Numbered from the stretch's first letter, positions 28,001 to 36,742 are shown. The stretch is 64,000 nt of DNA from Prosthecobacter dejongeii (GCF_014203045.1 NZ_JACHIF010000009.1:216776-280775); one strand, 5' to 3'. Numbers and translations are program-made. Notes: generated from the letters alone by a model not told the origin.

Positions 28001-30766
28001 CAGGGCAATGTCGTCGAAATGCAATCCTGTGGTAGGCTCATCCAAAAGCAAAAGAGACGTGCCGACCTCGCCTTTTTCGGAGGCATTTTCGATCAAGTGC
28101 CCCACGAGTTTCAGCCGCTGCGCTTCGCCCCCAGAAAGGGTATTCAGCGGCTGGCCTAACTTCAGATAACCCAGCCCCGCCTCGACGAGGATGGCCAGTT
28201 GTTCCCCCACTTGGCGAGCTTTGCGAATGAATGAAGCATCCGCACGCACGGTCCCGCCCGAGGCTGGAGCGTCCATCTGGGCAAACCATTCGGAGGATTC
28301 CTCCACCGTCATGCCCAGGACATCATGGATGCTTTTGCCATGCAGTTGAATCTTCAGCGCGTGTGGTTGGTAGCGCTTCCCTTCGCACTCGGGGCAGGTC
28401 ACATACAGGTCGCTGAGGAACTGCATCTCGATCTTTTCAAAACCGTTACCCATGCAGCGTTCGCAGCGGCCTTCGCCCGAATTGAAGGAAAAGAAACCTG
28501 GAGTCACCCCCTGCGCCTTAGCATCCTCACTTTCCGCAAACAGCGCGCGGATGGCATCGAAAGCCCCCACATAAACCGCCGGAGTACTGCGTGGAGTACG
28601 TGCAAGCGGCGACTGGTCCACCATGATCACTTGAGTGATCTTTTCATGGCCGGTGATAGAGCGCACACGCCCTGGTTCATCTTCACTCACCTCACCGCGA
28701 AGGCGCTGCAGATTCCGAAATAGCACCTCATGAACAAGGGTGCTTTTGCCAGATCCAGAAACCCCGGTGATGCAGCAAAAGACGCCGAGGGGGATATCCA
28801 CATCCAGGTTCTTCAGGTTGTTCTGCCGGGCGCCTTTGATGGAGAGATACGTGCTCGCTGCTGAGGTCTTTTGAGCTTCGCCTTTAACCGCTTTTTTAGA
28901 GCGCTTTGCAGGTTCTAAAACCTCAAGGGTGCCCATCGAAACTGGGCGGCGAAGGTCTGGAATGGGGATGCTCTTGCGCCCCGTGAGATAGTCTGCTGTT
29001 AGTGAGCCGACCTTTTTTTCCAAGCCATCCAAAGGGCCATCGTAAACGAGATACCCGCCTTTATCGCCGCGCCCAGGCCCGATCTCGATGACGTGATCTG
29101 CCGCACGCATGACGGACTCTTCATGCTCCACCACCAAGAGGGTGTTTCCTTTGTCACGAAGCCCTTCCATGACGCCAATAAGCCGACCGATGTCCCGAGG
29201 ATGCAGCCCGATGCTCGGCTCATCCAGCACAAACAAAGTATTCACCAACGAGGCTCCTAAACACGTGGTTAGGTTCACACGCTGGAGTTCACCACCGCTC
29301 AAAGTGCGGGTCTGCCGATCCAAGTGAATGTAGCCCAAGCCTGCGCGCTCCAGATAGCTAAGACGACCACAGATTTCATCTCTCAGCATCTGAGTCGCAT
29401 TGTCCCCAGGCGTGACGGGCCAGGCCTGCGCCGTGGGCAGGAGTTCCACCACAGGCAGGTTCCACACATCTGCAATGGTGCGCCCACCGATGCGGAAATT
29501 GTAAGCGTCTTTTTTCAGCCTGCCGCCGTCACAGTCCATGCAGTTGGTGTAGGCGCGAAAGCGGCTGAGGAAGATGCGCACGTGCATCTTATAAGCCCGG
29601 CTTTCCAGCCATCTAAAAAAGCCTTTCACTCCATACCATTCGCCACTCTGCCAGGCCTCCTCCGGGTCTTTGCCAGCGCCTTCAACGATCCACTTCTGCT
29701 CTGCCTCCGGCAGGTCACAGAAAGGGGTATTCAAATCCACCCCTTTCTTTTTCGCCGCACGTTCCAGATCATCCTGACTCTCCCGATAAGTACTGCCGGA
29801 AAAGGCTTTCACCAGCCCCTCGCGAATGCTCAAAGATTCATCCGGCATCGCCTTCCGCATGTCTAGACCTAAGGTGCGCCCAAAGCCTTTGCAGGTAGGA
29901 CAGGCACCGATGGGGCTATTGAAGGAAAACAGTCCCGGTGTCGGCGCGGGGATCTGGATATCGCAGTCAGCACAGCGCCAATCCGTCGAAAATGAAAGCG
30001 TCTCATTTCCCTGTACCACCGTCATTTGGCCTTTGCCCAGGCGCAGAGCTGCCTCGATGGCTTCACTGAGACGCGCCTTTTGGTTAGGCTCCAGAGTCAG
30101 ACGATCCTGAATCACCAAAACCACTGCTGGAAGTTTGCGTCCTTTCATCGCCTCCGGCTCATCTGTGCGGAGTGATTCGCCATAGAGCCAAACCCGGAGA
30201 TACCCCTGGCCTTGCAGGAAGGGGAAGAAGTCACTGACCTGGGTATCCTTCGGCACCGGCACGCCAAAGCAGATGAGGGCTTGCTTCCCAGCGTGAGCTG
30301 TCATCAGTTCATGCTGAATGCTCTCTGGCGTCTCCGGTTTCACCGGACGATGACACTCCGGGCACTGCCCTTCCGCCAATCGTGGAAACAGCATCTTCAG
30401 GTAATCATTGATCTCGGTGATCGTCCCCACCGTGCTGCGGGTGGAGCGGATGTTATTGACCTGCTCAATGGCGATCGCAGGGGGGATGCCGTGAATCGCA
30501 TCCACCTTCGGTTTATCCATGCGCTCAAAAAACTGCCGGGTGTAGGGAGAAAAGGTCTCCACATAACGACGCTGGCCCTCGGCATAGATGGTATCAAAGG
30601 CCAGGGACGACTTGCCCGATCCACTGGGACCAGTAACGACACAGAGCTTTCCGAGAGGGAGATCCAGATCAATTCCGCGCAAGTTGTTCTGCCAGGCCCC
30701 ACGGACCTGGATGACATCGCTAGCGGCTGGGATAGCTGGAGACTTGGCGGCAGATTTCTTCGGCAT
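25067..30766 (-). CDS. uvrA: Double-length UvrA excinuclease subunit (two fused UvrA copies)
   Basis: DNA damage-recognition ATPase of nucleotide excision repair, here 1899 residues instead of about 940. It contains two complete UvrA modules in one frame: residues ~1-1015 and ~1018-1899. Each has two ABC ATPase domains; Walker A motifs lie near 46-53 (GPSGSGKS), 668, 1053 (GLSGSGKS) and 1585 (GVSGSGKS). ABC signatures (LSGGE) and UvrA zinc-finger cysteine pairs (for example CADCDIQI with CPTCKGFG) are in both halves. The halves differ clearly, so the duplication is old. A fused double UvrA is also known in chlamydiae. The Lys/Ala-rich N-terminus (PKKSAAKSPAIPAA) is an addition. It seems capable of acting as an intramolecular dimer, which is inference. 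Confidence 0.96.
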   Translation of the reverse strand: MPKKSAAKSPAIPAASDVIQVRGAWQNNLRGIDLDLPLGKLCVVTGPSGSGKSSLAFDTIYAEGQRRYVETFSPYTRQFFERMDKPKVDAIHGIPPAIAIEQVNNIRSTRSTVGTITEINDYLKMLFPRLAEGQCPECHRPVKPETPESIQHELMTAHAGKQALICFGVPVPKDTQVSDFFPFLQGQGYLRVWLYGESLRTDEPEAMKGRKLPAVVLVIQDRLTLEPNQKARLSEAIEAALRLGKGQMTVVQGNETLSFSTDWRCADCDIQIPAPTPGLFSFNSPIGACPTCKGFGRTLGLDMRKAMPDESLSIREGLVKAFSGSTYRESQDDLERAAKKKGVDLNTPFCDLPEAEQKWIVEGAGKDPEEAWQSGEWYGVKGFFRWLESRAYKMHVRIFLSRFRAYTNCMDCDGGRLKKDAYNFRIGGRTIADVWNLPVVELLPTAQAWPVTPGDNATQMLRDEICGRLSYLERAGLGYIHLDRQTRTLSGGELQRVNLTTCLGASLVNTLFVLDEPSIGLHPRDIGRLIGVMEGLRDKGNTLLVVEHEESVMRAADHVIEIGPGRGDKGGYLVYDGPLDGLEKKVGSLTADYLTGRKSIPIPDLRRPVSMGTLEVLEPAKRSKKAVKGEAQKTSAASTYLSIKGARQNNLKNLDVDIPLGVFCCITGVSGSGKSTLVHEVLFRNLQRLRGEVSEDEPGRVRSITGHEKITQVIMVDQSPLARTPRSTPAVYVGAFDAIRALFAESEDAKAQGVTPGFFSFNSGEGRCERCMGNGFEKIEMQFLSDLYVTCPECEGKRYQPHALKIQLHGKSIHDVLGMTVEESSEWFAQMDAPASGGTVRADASFIRKARQVGEQLAILVEAGLGYLKLGQPLNTLSGGEAQRLKLVGHLIENASEKGEVGTSLLLLDEPTTGLHFDDIALLVKLLQRLVEEGNSLLVIEHNVDVIQCADWVIDLGPDGGSQGGQLVVAGTPEVVAACEASWTGRYLAEKFGQGRTVARAAEQAAAYATRKLRKPEAFAANAISIRGAREHNLKNISLDIPRDQFVVVTGLSGSGKSSLAFDLVFAEGQRRFLDSMSVYARTFVEQMEKPEVDVISGVPPTVAIEQRISRGGGKSTVATVTEVYHFLRLLFAKLGTQYCPKCDVPVQKQSLSAISQTVVERAKKGSLQILAPLIKARKGFHTDVAEAAAKQGIEMLLVDGQFRETANFKRLERFKEHSIDAVVGQVKKGASAIELRPLLEKALKMGKGTVKLWLPGNTSQVLSTEMSCPKCDLSFEELDPRLFSFNSPHGWCPTCRGFGFKVAAHGATPRRDDISKLEAEMEEERRLSRGADDEEENNERVLCLECHGSRLNETARYVRLQDFTVPHINAQSAIEAAESVKKLKFQGTEGIIARDIMKEIEQRLHFMKEVGLGYLQLNRSADTLSGGEAQRIRLAAQLGSNLRGVLYVLDEPTIGLHPRDNERLLDTLMALRDKGNSLLVVEHDDDTMRRADTIIDLGPGAGRFGGEIISQGNLAHILKDEKSVTGQGLRNPFKHPLLGARRALPAAKAKEGWLKINRAHANNLKDINVQIPVGRLTVITGVSGSGKSTFLHQVLFPGMKALLSKEKKRKSPNQLWDSIVGADQFGFVYEVDQSPIGKTSRSCPATYVGILDEIRKLFAQVPVARARGYDAGRFSFNTEGGRCEACQGNGNVKVEMNFLPTTRVHCEICNGLRFNSATMEIEYNGKNIGQVLKMSITEAAEFFAHQQRIARPLQLLADTGVGYLQLGQPSPTLSGGEAQRIKLVTELSGGVSRSATEKIRGLKNTKRNLYLIEEPTIGLHMTDVGRLIDILHRLVDDGHTVVVIEHHPDIFAEADYIIDIGPEAGAEGGELVASGTPEEVAQHKVSRTAPFLKRILDL

Positions 30767-30895
30767 GAGGGAACAGGAGAATAGAGTTACGCTTCATGCA
30801 GTTCAAGTGAACGCTTGTTTTTGAACGTGATTCCACATTTACCCCCCCGCCATTAAAATCGTGAGAGCGATTGAATTTGAGGCTATGGATCTGTT

Positions 30896-32053
30896 TTACT
30901 TGGTGGGAGCCGCCAGCTTCAGCCTCAAATACTCAGGACCAAACGGGGCACTGTCCAGGAACTCATCATGCTCCAGCAATGCCGCACATTTGGGCGCTTG
31001 CCAAATCCAACGCACTATCTTGCTCCCTGGAACAGATCTATTTTGAGGAGCCACTCCCAGCTTCTTTCCCACCAGATGCCCAGCTTGGGTGAACTTGGCT
31101 CTAAACTGCGGCCCTTTAATGATTCCAGAAATCCCCCGAGTGTGGATGGAAAGCGTCATCCGCGCAGCGCGACCGTCCACAAATTCGATGAACACCTGAT
31201 CCACGGCCAGAGCCTTCGCAAACAGAGTCATGGGTGTGGCCGCTGGGGTGCTGGAGCTGAATTTGCCGGAGAAACGCGCCTGCTTTTTCTCAGGATCCGT
31301 CCATTCAAATTGAGCCCCCACCTTGTGATTGGAGCCCTTCACTTGATACATGCTTTCCAAATCTGTGGGCGTGAGAGTCCACAGTTTATCAAAATCTAGG
31401 AGCGGGTCCAAGTCCACAGGTGCGGCGACGAGCAGCAACTGCGGCGATAGGTCAATGACGGTTTTGCGGATGGGAAATGAGCATTCTAGCGGGAAGCTGG
31501 GGTCGATCATTTCCAATTTTAATTCCGACCCCAATTCATGACTAATCACAATCATTCGTTCCGAGTCCCACCGCCAAATTGGACTCGACCTGCCATCGCG
31601 GTGTTTAACCTTCCCCATCGTAGAACGTGCGCCAAAGAGGTTTTCAAGTTCTGACTCCATAATCTCGCGGTCACTCTGAGATCCCAAATAGACTTCAAAT
31701 TTGTAACCCACGCCATCATTTCTAAAATGAGCCACCAGACGTGAAACGGCCAGCCGATGTTGCGTCATTTGCGCCTGAAATCCAGCCCCTGACCTAACGT
31801 TAAGGATGGCACATGGATCGCCCGATTTCATCTTGGAGAAAGACCACGAGGCGACGCTGCGGTCCTTACCGCTCAAAGCCACATCCATGGCTTCTTTGGT
31901 CATGGCAAAAGGGTCATTCAAATCAAACACCGACTCCACCTCAAAGGAGCGCGTAGCCTGGGCCTCAGCCGTGTGACAGCCGAGAAACAGAAGAAGACAG
32001 GCCAAAAAATGAACCCCAGGTGCAGGCATCATTTTAAATTTTACTCGAGTCAT
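30896..32053 (-). CDS. Secreted protein, truncated paralogue of the upstream protease-domain protein
   Basis: A 385-residue exported protein of unknown function. The chosen ATG has a purine-rich GGAAAG about 8 bases upstream and gives a leader (PGVHFLACLLLFLGCHTAEA). Its body aligns closely by eye with the N-terminal ~375 residues of the gene just upstream: compare IEFVDGRAARMTLSIHTRG with VEFVQGRAARVTVSFYNRG, and FGPEYLRLKLAAP with GKPEFLRLKLAAP. It stops exactly where the upstream protein continues into a protease domain. The two genes are 40 bases apart on the same strand, a tandem duplication. Whether this is the ancestral form or a truncated copy is unknown. Confidence 0.75.
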   Translation of the reverse strand: MTRVKFKMMPAPGVHFLACLLLFLGCHTAEAQATRSFEVESVFDLNDPFAMTKEAMDVALSGKDRSVASWSFSKMKSGDPCAILNVRSGAGFQAQMTQHRLAVSRLVAHFRNDGVGYKFEVYLGSQSDREIMESELENLFGARSTMGKVKHRDGRSSPIWRWDSERMIVISHELGSELKLEMIDPSFPLECSFPIRKTVIDLSPQLLLVAAPVDLDPLLDFDKLWTLTPTDLESMYQVKGSNHKVGAQFEWTDPEKKQARFSGKFSSSTPAATPMTLFAKALAVDQVFIEFVDGRAARMTLSIHTRGISGIIKGPQFRAKFTQAGHLVGKKLGVAPQNRSVPGSKIVRWIWQAPKCAALLEHDEFLDSAPFGPEYLRLKLAAPTK

Positions 32054-32093
32054 TTTATTTTTCTTTCCGCTGCGTTGGTCGCGGGCATTGCCT

Positions 32094-33851
32094 CTACAGC
32101 CGAGGCGGGGACATGGAGTAAACGCCCATGGTCGCATCATACGCACCGGCTTCAGGCATGCGCTTCAGTTCGTGCCCAGAGCCCCAGGAATCGGTAAATA
32201 GGATCTGGCCCTTGGCGCTGTTATAGCCAATGATCAAACGCATGTGGCCACCGCTGACCTGCCCAGAACCTGGCAGTGGCGGCTCCTCAGGATAACGGCC
32301 TAACTGCAGGGCCCAAAGCAGAGGGATCCCCTTATCCACATGCTCTTTCACAATGACGACGAACTGTCTCTGCGAGATGCGGCGTTTGCCAGAGCTGACG
32401 TAATATTGCTGGGGATTGATGTGCGGCTTGAAGGCCACTTTATATTTATCGTCAATTTTAGTTAGGCTCTTTTGCATGGCGAAGATATCCGCCCCCGCTT
32501 GCGCATCCACATTCACCAACTGGGCGATCTCATGCTGGTCACAAGGAATCTGTAAGTATTCAAACAAACGCTGGCAACTGGCAGCCACGCAGTACCCCTT
32601 GGCCCCCTGATCCACCATAGGCACCCCTGAGATATACACGTCCCCCTCGGGCGTGGTGGTGACGTTACTGGTCAAGACCATGCGCTGCACTCCGACGGAA
32701 AGCTTGCCCATGCTCCAGTCTGCCTGATTCGGAGCCGCCAATTTCAGTCGTAGGAATTCAGGTTTGCCTGGGGGGCGGCTAGCCGCAAAATCGTTGTGCT
32801 CCAGCATCGCGATGCCGATGGGGCTCTTCCATTGCCAGCTCACGGTTTTGATCGCCGTGCTGGCAGTCGCCGATTGATTGGTAGGGGCGACTTTCAAGAT
32901 CTGCCCCAGGCCCTGCCCGACTTTTTTGAATCGGTCAGAAAATTCAGTGCGCTGAATTTCGCCCGAATCTCCCCGGTTGTAGAAAGACACCGTGACCCGC
33001 GCCGCACGGCCCTGGACAAACTCGACGATGGCCTCTTCCACCGGGATGGATTTGGCAAAGAGACTCAGTGTAGCATCCACATTGGAAAAGATTTTCCGCG
33101 AAAACCGGGCACGACTTTTTTCAGCATTCAGCCATTCAAACTGCGGAGGTTCCGTTTGAGCCTGCTCCGTCTTAGGCCGATACTTTTTCTCAAATTCTTC
33201 CGGAGTGCACCGCCACAGTTCTTCAAAATTCAGGAGGTAGTCCAATTCTGCCGTCATGGATAAACGTGGAGCGATGACGACTGGTTCGGAAGGTGCCTGC
33301 CCCAACGTCCCAACACGCAGCGCTAACCTCGCGTCTCCTCTTGAAGAATACTTCGAATCCAGATCGAGAGACACCCGCTGCGTATTCGTCTTCCAACTCG
33401 CCACACGCTCATCGTCTTGTTGATTGGCAAAGTATGGGGAACTGCCTAACGATCGGGTGATTTGATCTGAAAGGATGGGAAATAAAAGGGCTAAATCCTT
33501 GCGGGAATTCAGTTCAAATTCACATTGAACAAATGCGCCGCCTTTCAATGCCAACCTTATCGTGGAAGGGGTAAATTGTCCACCGAAGAGGGAAGCCCGG
33601 GAACGCTTGCTATTGGCAAGCTGCCAAATCACAACCTTGTCGTAGCCACTGCTTGGATCTTTTTCTTCCTCCTCTTCTCGATAGTCATTCAAAGGAGACA
33701 AAAGATTCTCAAGCACACTCACGGAAATGGACGGAGAAGATTTGAAATCTAGAGCTGTGTCCAGATCAATGAAAGGCGGCGTGGCAGCGCGTAAAACGCT
33801 CGCTCCGCTCAGTAAAAGCAGTCCGACAAACAGCAAAAAATTCCGAGACAT
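32094..33851 (-). CDS. Secreted protein with C-terminal C39/papain-like cysteine peptidase domain
   Basis: A 585-residue exported protein with a signal peptide (SRNFLLFVGLLLLSGASVLRA). Residues ~25-375 form a domain without recognised function that is shared with the adjacent downstream paralogue. The C-terminal ~195 residues match C39-like/papain-fold peptidases: a Gln-Gly plus the Cys421 motif (VDQGAKGYCVAASCQRL), His536 in GGHMRLIIGY, and Asp554 in FTDSWGSGHE, in the expected order. It may cleave or process a partner after export. Peptidase C39-like domains also occur in non-bacteriocin proteins, and none of the transporter genes typical of bacteriocin processing is nearby. The real substrate is unknown. 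Confidence 0.8.
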   Translation of the reverse strand: MSRNFLLFVGLLLLSGASVLRAATPPFIDLDTALDFKSSPSISVSVLENLLSPLNDYREEEEEKDPSSGYDKVVIWQLANSKRSRASLFGGQFTPSTIRLALKGGAFVQCEFELNSRKDLALLFPILSDQITRSLGSSPYFANQQDDERVASWKTNTQRVSLDLDSKYSSRGDARLALRVGTLGQAPSEPVVIAPRLSMTAELDYLLNFEELWRCTPEEFEKKYRPKTEQAQTEPPQFEWLNAEKSRARFSRKIFSNVDATLSLFAKSIPVEEAIVEFVQGRAARVTVSFYNRGDSGEIQRTEFSDRFKKVGQGLGQILKVAPTNQSATASTAIKTVSWQWKSPIGIAMLEHNDFAASRPPGKPEFLRLKLAAPNQADWSMGKLSVGVQRMVLTSNVTTTPEGDVYISGVPMVDQGAKGYCVAASCQRLFEYLQIPCDQHEIAQLVNVDAQAGADIFAMQKSLTKIDDKYKVAFKPHINPQQYYVSSGKRRISQRQFVVIVKEHVDKGIPLLWALQLGRYPEEPPLPGSGQVSGGHMRLIIGYNSAKGQILFTDSWGSGHELKRMPEAGAYDATMGVYSMSPPRL

Positions 33852-33943
33852 ATCCCTTCTTTTATTAGGAATTCGCTTGGAAGGTCAATCGCTGAAATCA
33901 TCAATGATTAAAGGAATGGCTAAGAGAAGAAACGTCTCAGCAA

Positions 33944-33978
33944 TAAAAAGCCCGCGCAGCCTGGGGCTAGCGCGGGCT
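33944..33978 (-). terminator. Terminator of the terpenoid-cyclase-fold gene
   Basis: A 9-bp stem (AGCCCGCGC / GCGCGGGCT) that on the minus strand is followed by TTTTATT, just after the gene end. Confidence 0.75.
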
Positions 33979-33997
33979 ATGGAAGGAAAAAGCAGGC

Positions 33998-35164
33998 TTA
34001 CAAGCTTTCGTAAACGCGCGCCAGAGCCATGAGCATGTAGGAGGTGGTGAGAGTGGTATCACTTTCCATCCAACGACCAGCGCTGTTCGCCCAGGAGCCG
34101 TCGCCCTGCTGGAGGTTGAGCAGCTTGGAGGCCAGATCCTCGCGCCAGTCCACCGTCTTGCCATCCTTGGTCTTGAGGAAGTCCACATCCGCAATCGCCA
34201 GGGCCTTTGCCATGGTGTGGTAGTAATAGTACAAGCCCTCTGCGCCAAGGCCAGGGTTCTCATCCAGGGTGTAGTTTTCACTCAGCCACTGCAGCACAGC
34301 CTGCACGCGAGGGTCGCTCTTGTCGAGCCCAGCATAGATGAAGCTCAGCATGCCAGCGTAGCTGATGCTGCCGTAGCTGCGTAGGGCAGTGCGGCCGTCG
34401 GCAGTTTTGACGTCTTTGCCACGGGTCTCACCGGGGCTGTAAACAAAACCGCCGGCGTCAGCTTTATCCGTGCTGACCCAAGAAGCTTTGTTCGTTTCAG
34501 GCCGATTTTGGCAGTTCTGGATGAACTGGATCGCCGCGCCAAAATTGAGCTGCGGTTCGTTTTTACCCGCATCGCCTTTATCAGCCAAAAGGGCCTGGGA
34601 ATAATACAGGGCTTCGAGGGCAAAGTGCGTGTTGGAGAGGTCAGCGTGGGCTGGATTGTTAGGCTTAGGCGTGCCGTAGCCAATGCCGCCGTCGAAGGGA
34701 TTGTCCTGCTTGCCCTTTTCATCGAAATCATTCTGCTGACCGATGATGAAACGGCGTGCAGCCAGGAGGGTCTGTTCGTTCTGGGGCTTCGGGCTCAGCA
34801 TCAGAGCGGTGAGTGCCAGCGAGGTATTGTAATTCGCACGGGCCTTCACGTAAATGCCACCGTCTGGCTGGACGTTTTTCAGGAGAAAGGCATAGGCTTT
34901 CTCGATCTCCGCAGAAACAGGTTCTGTAGGCTGGCGGCCTGGAGTCAAAAGATGACTGGTGATGGCCAGCGCGGTGAAGGCCACCGGCTCCGCATCTCCC
35001 CACTGCCCCGTTTCGTTGTTCTGTTTGCCTTTCAGAAAGGCCAACCCGCGATCATAAGCGAGGCGAATCTCCTGTTTCAAAGATTCATGGCGGGCAGGCT
35101 GGGTGCCGCTCTGGGCTAGGATCAGCGAGGGTAGAGCAAAAGATAAAGCAGCGATCAGTTTCAT
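33998..35164 (-). CDS. Secreted prenyltransferase/squalene-oxidase-repeat (alpha/alpha toroid) protein
   Basis: A 388-residue exported protein with a signal peptide (KLIAALSFALPSLILAQ) and several toroid repeats of the terpenoid cyclase fold, such as RGLAFLKGKQNNETGQWGD, AYAFLLKNVQPDGGIY, QNDFDEKGKQDNPFDGGIGY and ASKLLNLQQGDGSWANSAG. The DXDD motif needed for squalene-hopene cyclisation is absent, so this is probably not a cyclase. Verrucomicrobia and planctomycetes carry many such secreted proteins; substrates are unknown. Its start overlaps the stop of the YdjY-like gene (ATGA), which suggests translational coupling. Confidence 0.85.
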   Translation of the reverse strand: MKLIAALSFALPSLILAQSGTQPARHESLKQEIRLAYDRGLAFLKGKQNNETGQWGDAEPVAFTALAITSHLLTPGRQPTEPVSAEIEKAYAFLLKNVQPDGGIYVKARANYNTSLALTALMLSPKPQNEQTLLAARRFIIGQQNDFDEKGKQDNPFDGGIGYGTPKPNNPAHADLSNTHFALEALYYSQALLADKGDAGKNEPQLNFGAAIQFIQNCQNRPETNKASWVSTDKADAGGFVYSPGETRGKDVKTADGRTALRSYGSISYAGMLSFIYAGLDKSDPRVQAVLQWLSENYTLDENPGLGAEGLYYYYHTMAKALAIADVDFLKTKDGKTVDWREDLASKLLNLQQGDGSWANSAGRWMESDTTLTTSYMLMALARVYESL

Positions 35165-35889
35165 GGTTGGGCAGGGGAAATGATGACGGTCACAGGGGTG
35201 CCGATGTCGGGGATATTGGCAGGGAGGGAGATCCAGAGATCATCACGCCAGTTGCCTTCCGCAGGGGAATTGATGAGGGCTCCACGGTCCAGCCACACGG
35301 CAATGATGGAACCTTCATGCTGGCCGATGAATCCGCGCTCATCCATATAAGAGCCATTAAAGATCCAGGTGCCTAGGTCAGTCGGTGGTTTGCGAGTATC
35401 TACATGCTGCACCCAGTCAGAAAGCGGGGCAGACTTGGTCACGTCGCCCACTTTCCATTCCACGGTGATTTTGATCTGGTTGGCCTTCGGCTTCGCGGGA
35501 GGCTCCTCTTTCCAGATTTTTGGGCGCTCCGCTTCCGGCACTTTCGTCAGCATACCTTCCGTCGCCGCTTGGTAATTGGCTAGCAGCAGGGCCACCTGGA
35601 TAGCCGTGGGGCTCAGGGCTGTGGTCAGCACGCTCTCATGCGTCTTTCCCGTTTCATGGACGAGCATGTATTCGATGGGCGCTTTTTGCAGTTCCACTTT
35701 CGTGGGGATGCGCACTTCACGTGTCGCTGCATTGATGCGGATACCATCCAGCTCATATTCCGTCGCCGACAGTTTTTTGAGCCGCTGCTGAGTTTCAGCC
35801 AGTTGCTTGGCAGCCTCCGCCTTCGCATCTTGGGCATGTGTTCCTGACACGCTGAGGGCGAGCAGGAGAATAGGAAGGAAGCGAAACAT
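35161..35889 (-). CDS. Secreted YdjY-domain-like protein
   Basis: A 242-residue exported protein; the chosen ATG gives the leader FRFLPILLLALSVSGTHAQD. The body contains KKLSATEYELDGIRINAATR, EVRIPTKVELQKAPIEYMLV and the HETGKTHESVLTTALSPTAIQ signature shared with proteins annotated as YdjY-domain. No enzyme motif is visible. Its last codons overlap the first codon of the downstream toroid protein (ATGA), so the two are likely made together. Confidence 0.8.
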   Translation of the reverse strand: MFRFLPILLLALSVSGTHAQDAKAEAAKQLAETQQRLKKLSATEYELDGIRINAATREVRIPTKVELQKAPIEYMLVHETGKTHESVLTTALSPTAIQVALLLANYQAATEGMLTKVPEAERPKIWKEEPPAKPKANQIKITVEWKVGDVTKSAPLSDWVQHVDTRKPPTDLGTWIFNGSYMDERGFIGQHEGSIIAVWLDRGALINSPAEGNWRDDLWISLPANIPDIGTPVTVIISPAQP

Positions 35890-35980
35890 CGGCGAAAATA
35901 TACGTGGTTGAACAGGCATGGCCAAATCTGGCCGCAGGTAAGGCATCATGCAATGGCAACCCGAACAGCCTTTAACCCAA

Positions 35981-36015
35981 AAACAAACCGGACGGACATT
36001 ATCTGTCCGTCCGGT
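35981..36015 (-). terminator. Terminator of the YugP-type peptidase gene
   Basis: A perfect 12-bp stem (ACCGGACGGACA / TGTCCGTCCGGT) with a 5-base loop; the minus-strand tail is GTTTGTTTTTGGG. Confidence 0.75.
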
Positions 36016-36052
36016 CATTCAGACATGGGATTTCAAACCCATGGCAAGGAGA

Positions 36053-36742
36053 TTACTCATCATTGCTGCGGCCACCCACCATCTGGAGGATGTAATACAT
36101 GAAGTAGGCCAGAGAGCTGACGAAAGCCGCCACGTAGGTGAGGGCTGCCGCGTCCAGCACCTTGCTCATGGCGCTGTATTCTGGCCCAGCGGAAACGGCA
36201 CCCGTGCTGGCCAGTACTTTTTTAGCTCGTGCTGTCGCATCGAACTCCACGGGCAAGGTCACCAACTGGAACAGCATCATAATCCCAAAACCGATGGCCA
36301 TGATGGTGATGACCAAGTGATAAGGGAAAAAACCACCCATCAGACCCAGCAATGGAATCCACATGACCACCTGACTCGCAATCTGGGTGATGCCTACAGC
36401 GGCCATGCGCCACTGGAGAGGCCCGTAAAGCTGCTGGTGCTGGATGGCGTGACCACATTCGTGAGCCGAAATACCCAGGGCCGCCACCGAGGTGCCGTGG
36501 TAGTTTTCTTCCGAAAGCACCAAACGCCGCTGGCCTGGGTCATAATGGTCCACCAGATGTCCCGGCATCGCATGGATGCTGACATCCCGGATGTTGTTCA
36601 GATCCAGGATGCGTTGGGCAATCTGCGCACCCGTGTAGCCACTGGAGGCACGCACCTGGGAATAGCGATTGTAGGCGCTGCGCACTCGCCAAGAGGCAAG
36701 GAGCGAAAGGGCCATGGTACCGAGAAACAGAAGTAGCATCAT
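36053..36742 (-). CDS. YugP-family zinc metallopeptidase
   Basis: A 229-residue membrane-embedded zinc metallopeptidase of the YugP family and closer to the canonical pattern than the member near 23 kb. It starts with a membrane segment, then VDHYDPGQRRLVLSEENYHG, and H94-E95-C-G-H98 (AHECGHAIQHQQLYGPLQWR). Hydrophobic helices follow (VVMWIPLLGLMGGFF, LVITIMAIGFGIMMLFQLVT). The substrate is unknown. Two such genes in one 64-kb window may be an ancient duplication. Confidence 0.93.
   Translation of the reverse strand: MMLLLFLGTMALSLLASWRVRSAYNRYSQVRASSGYTGAQIAQRILDLNNIRDVSIHAMPGHLVDHYDPGQRRLVLSEENYHGTSVAALGISAHECGHAIQHQQLYGPLQWRMAAVGITQIASQVVMWIPLLGLMGGFFPYHLVITIMAIGFGIMMLFQLVTLPVEFDATARAKKVLASTGAVSAGPEYSAMSKVLDAAALTYVAAFVSSLAYFMYYILQMVGGRSNDE

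Noticed and set aside
25067..30766. Double uvrA considered as an assembly artefact
   Set aside because: The two halves differ clearly in sequence, and the frame is intact across the junction; a similar double form is known in chlamydiae.
32094..33851. C39-like protein considered as a bacteriocin-processing transporter
   Set aside because: It has a signal peptide and no ABC or membrane domain, and the Cys-containing domain is C-terminal, unlike the N-terminal peptidase of those transporters.
33998..35164. Toroid protein considered as squalene-hopene cyclase
   Set aside because: It is short, exported and lacks the DXDD catalytic motif.
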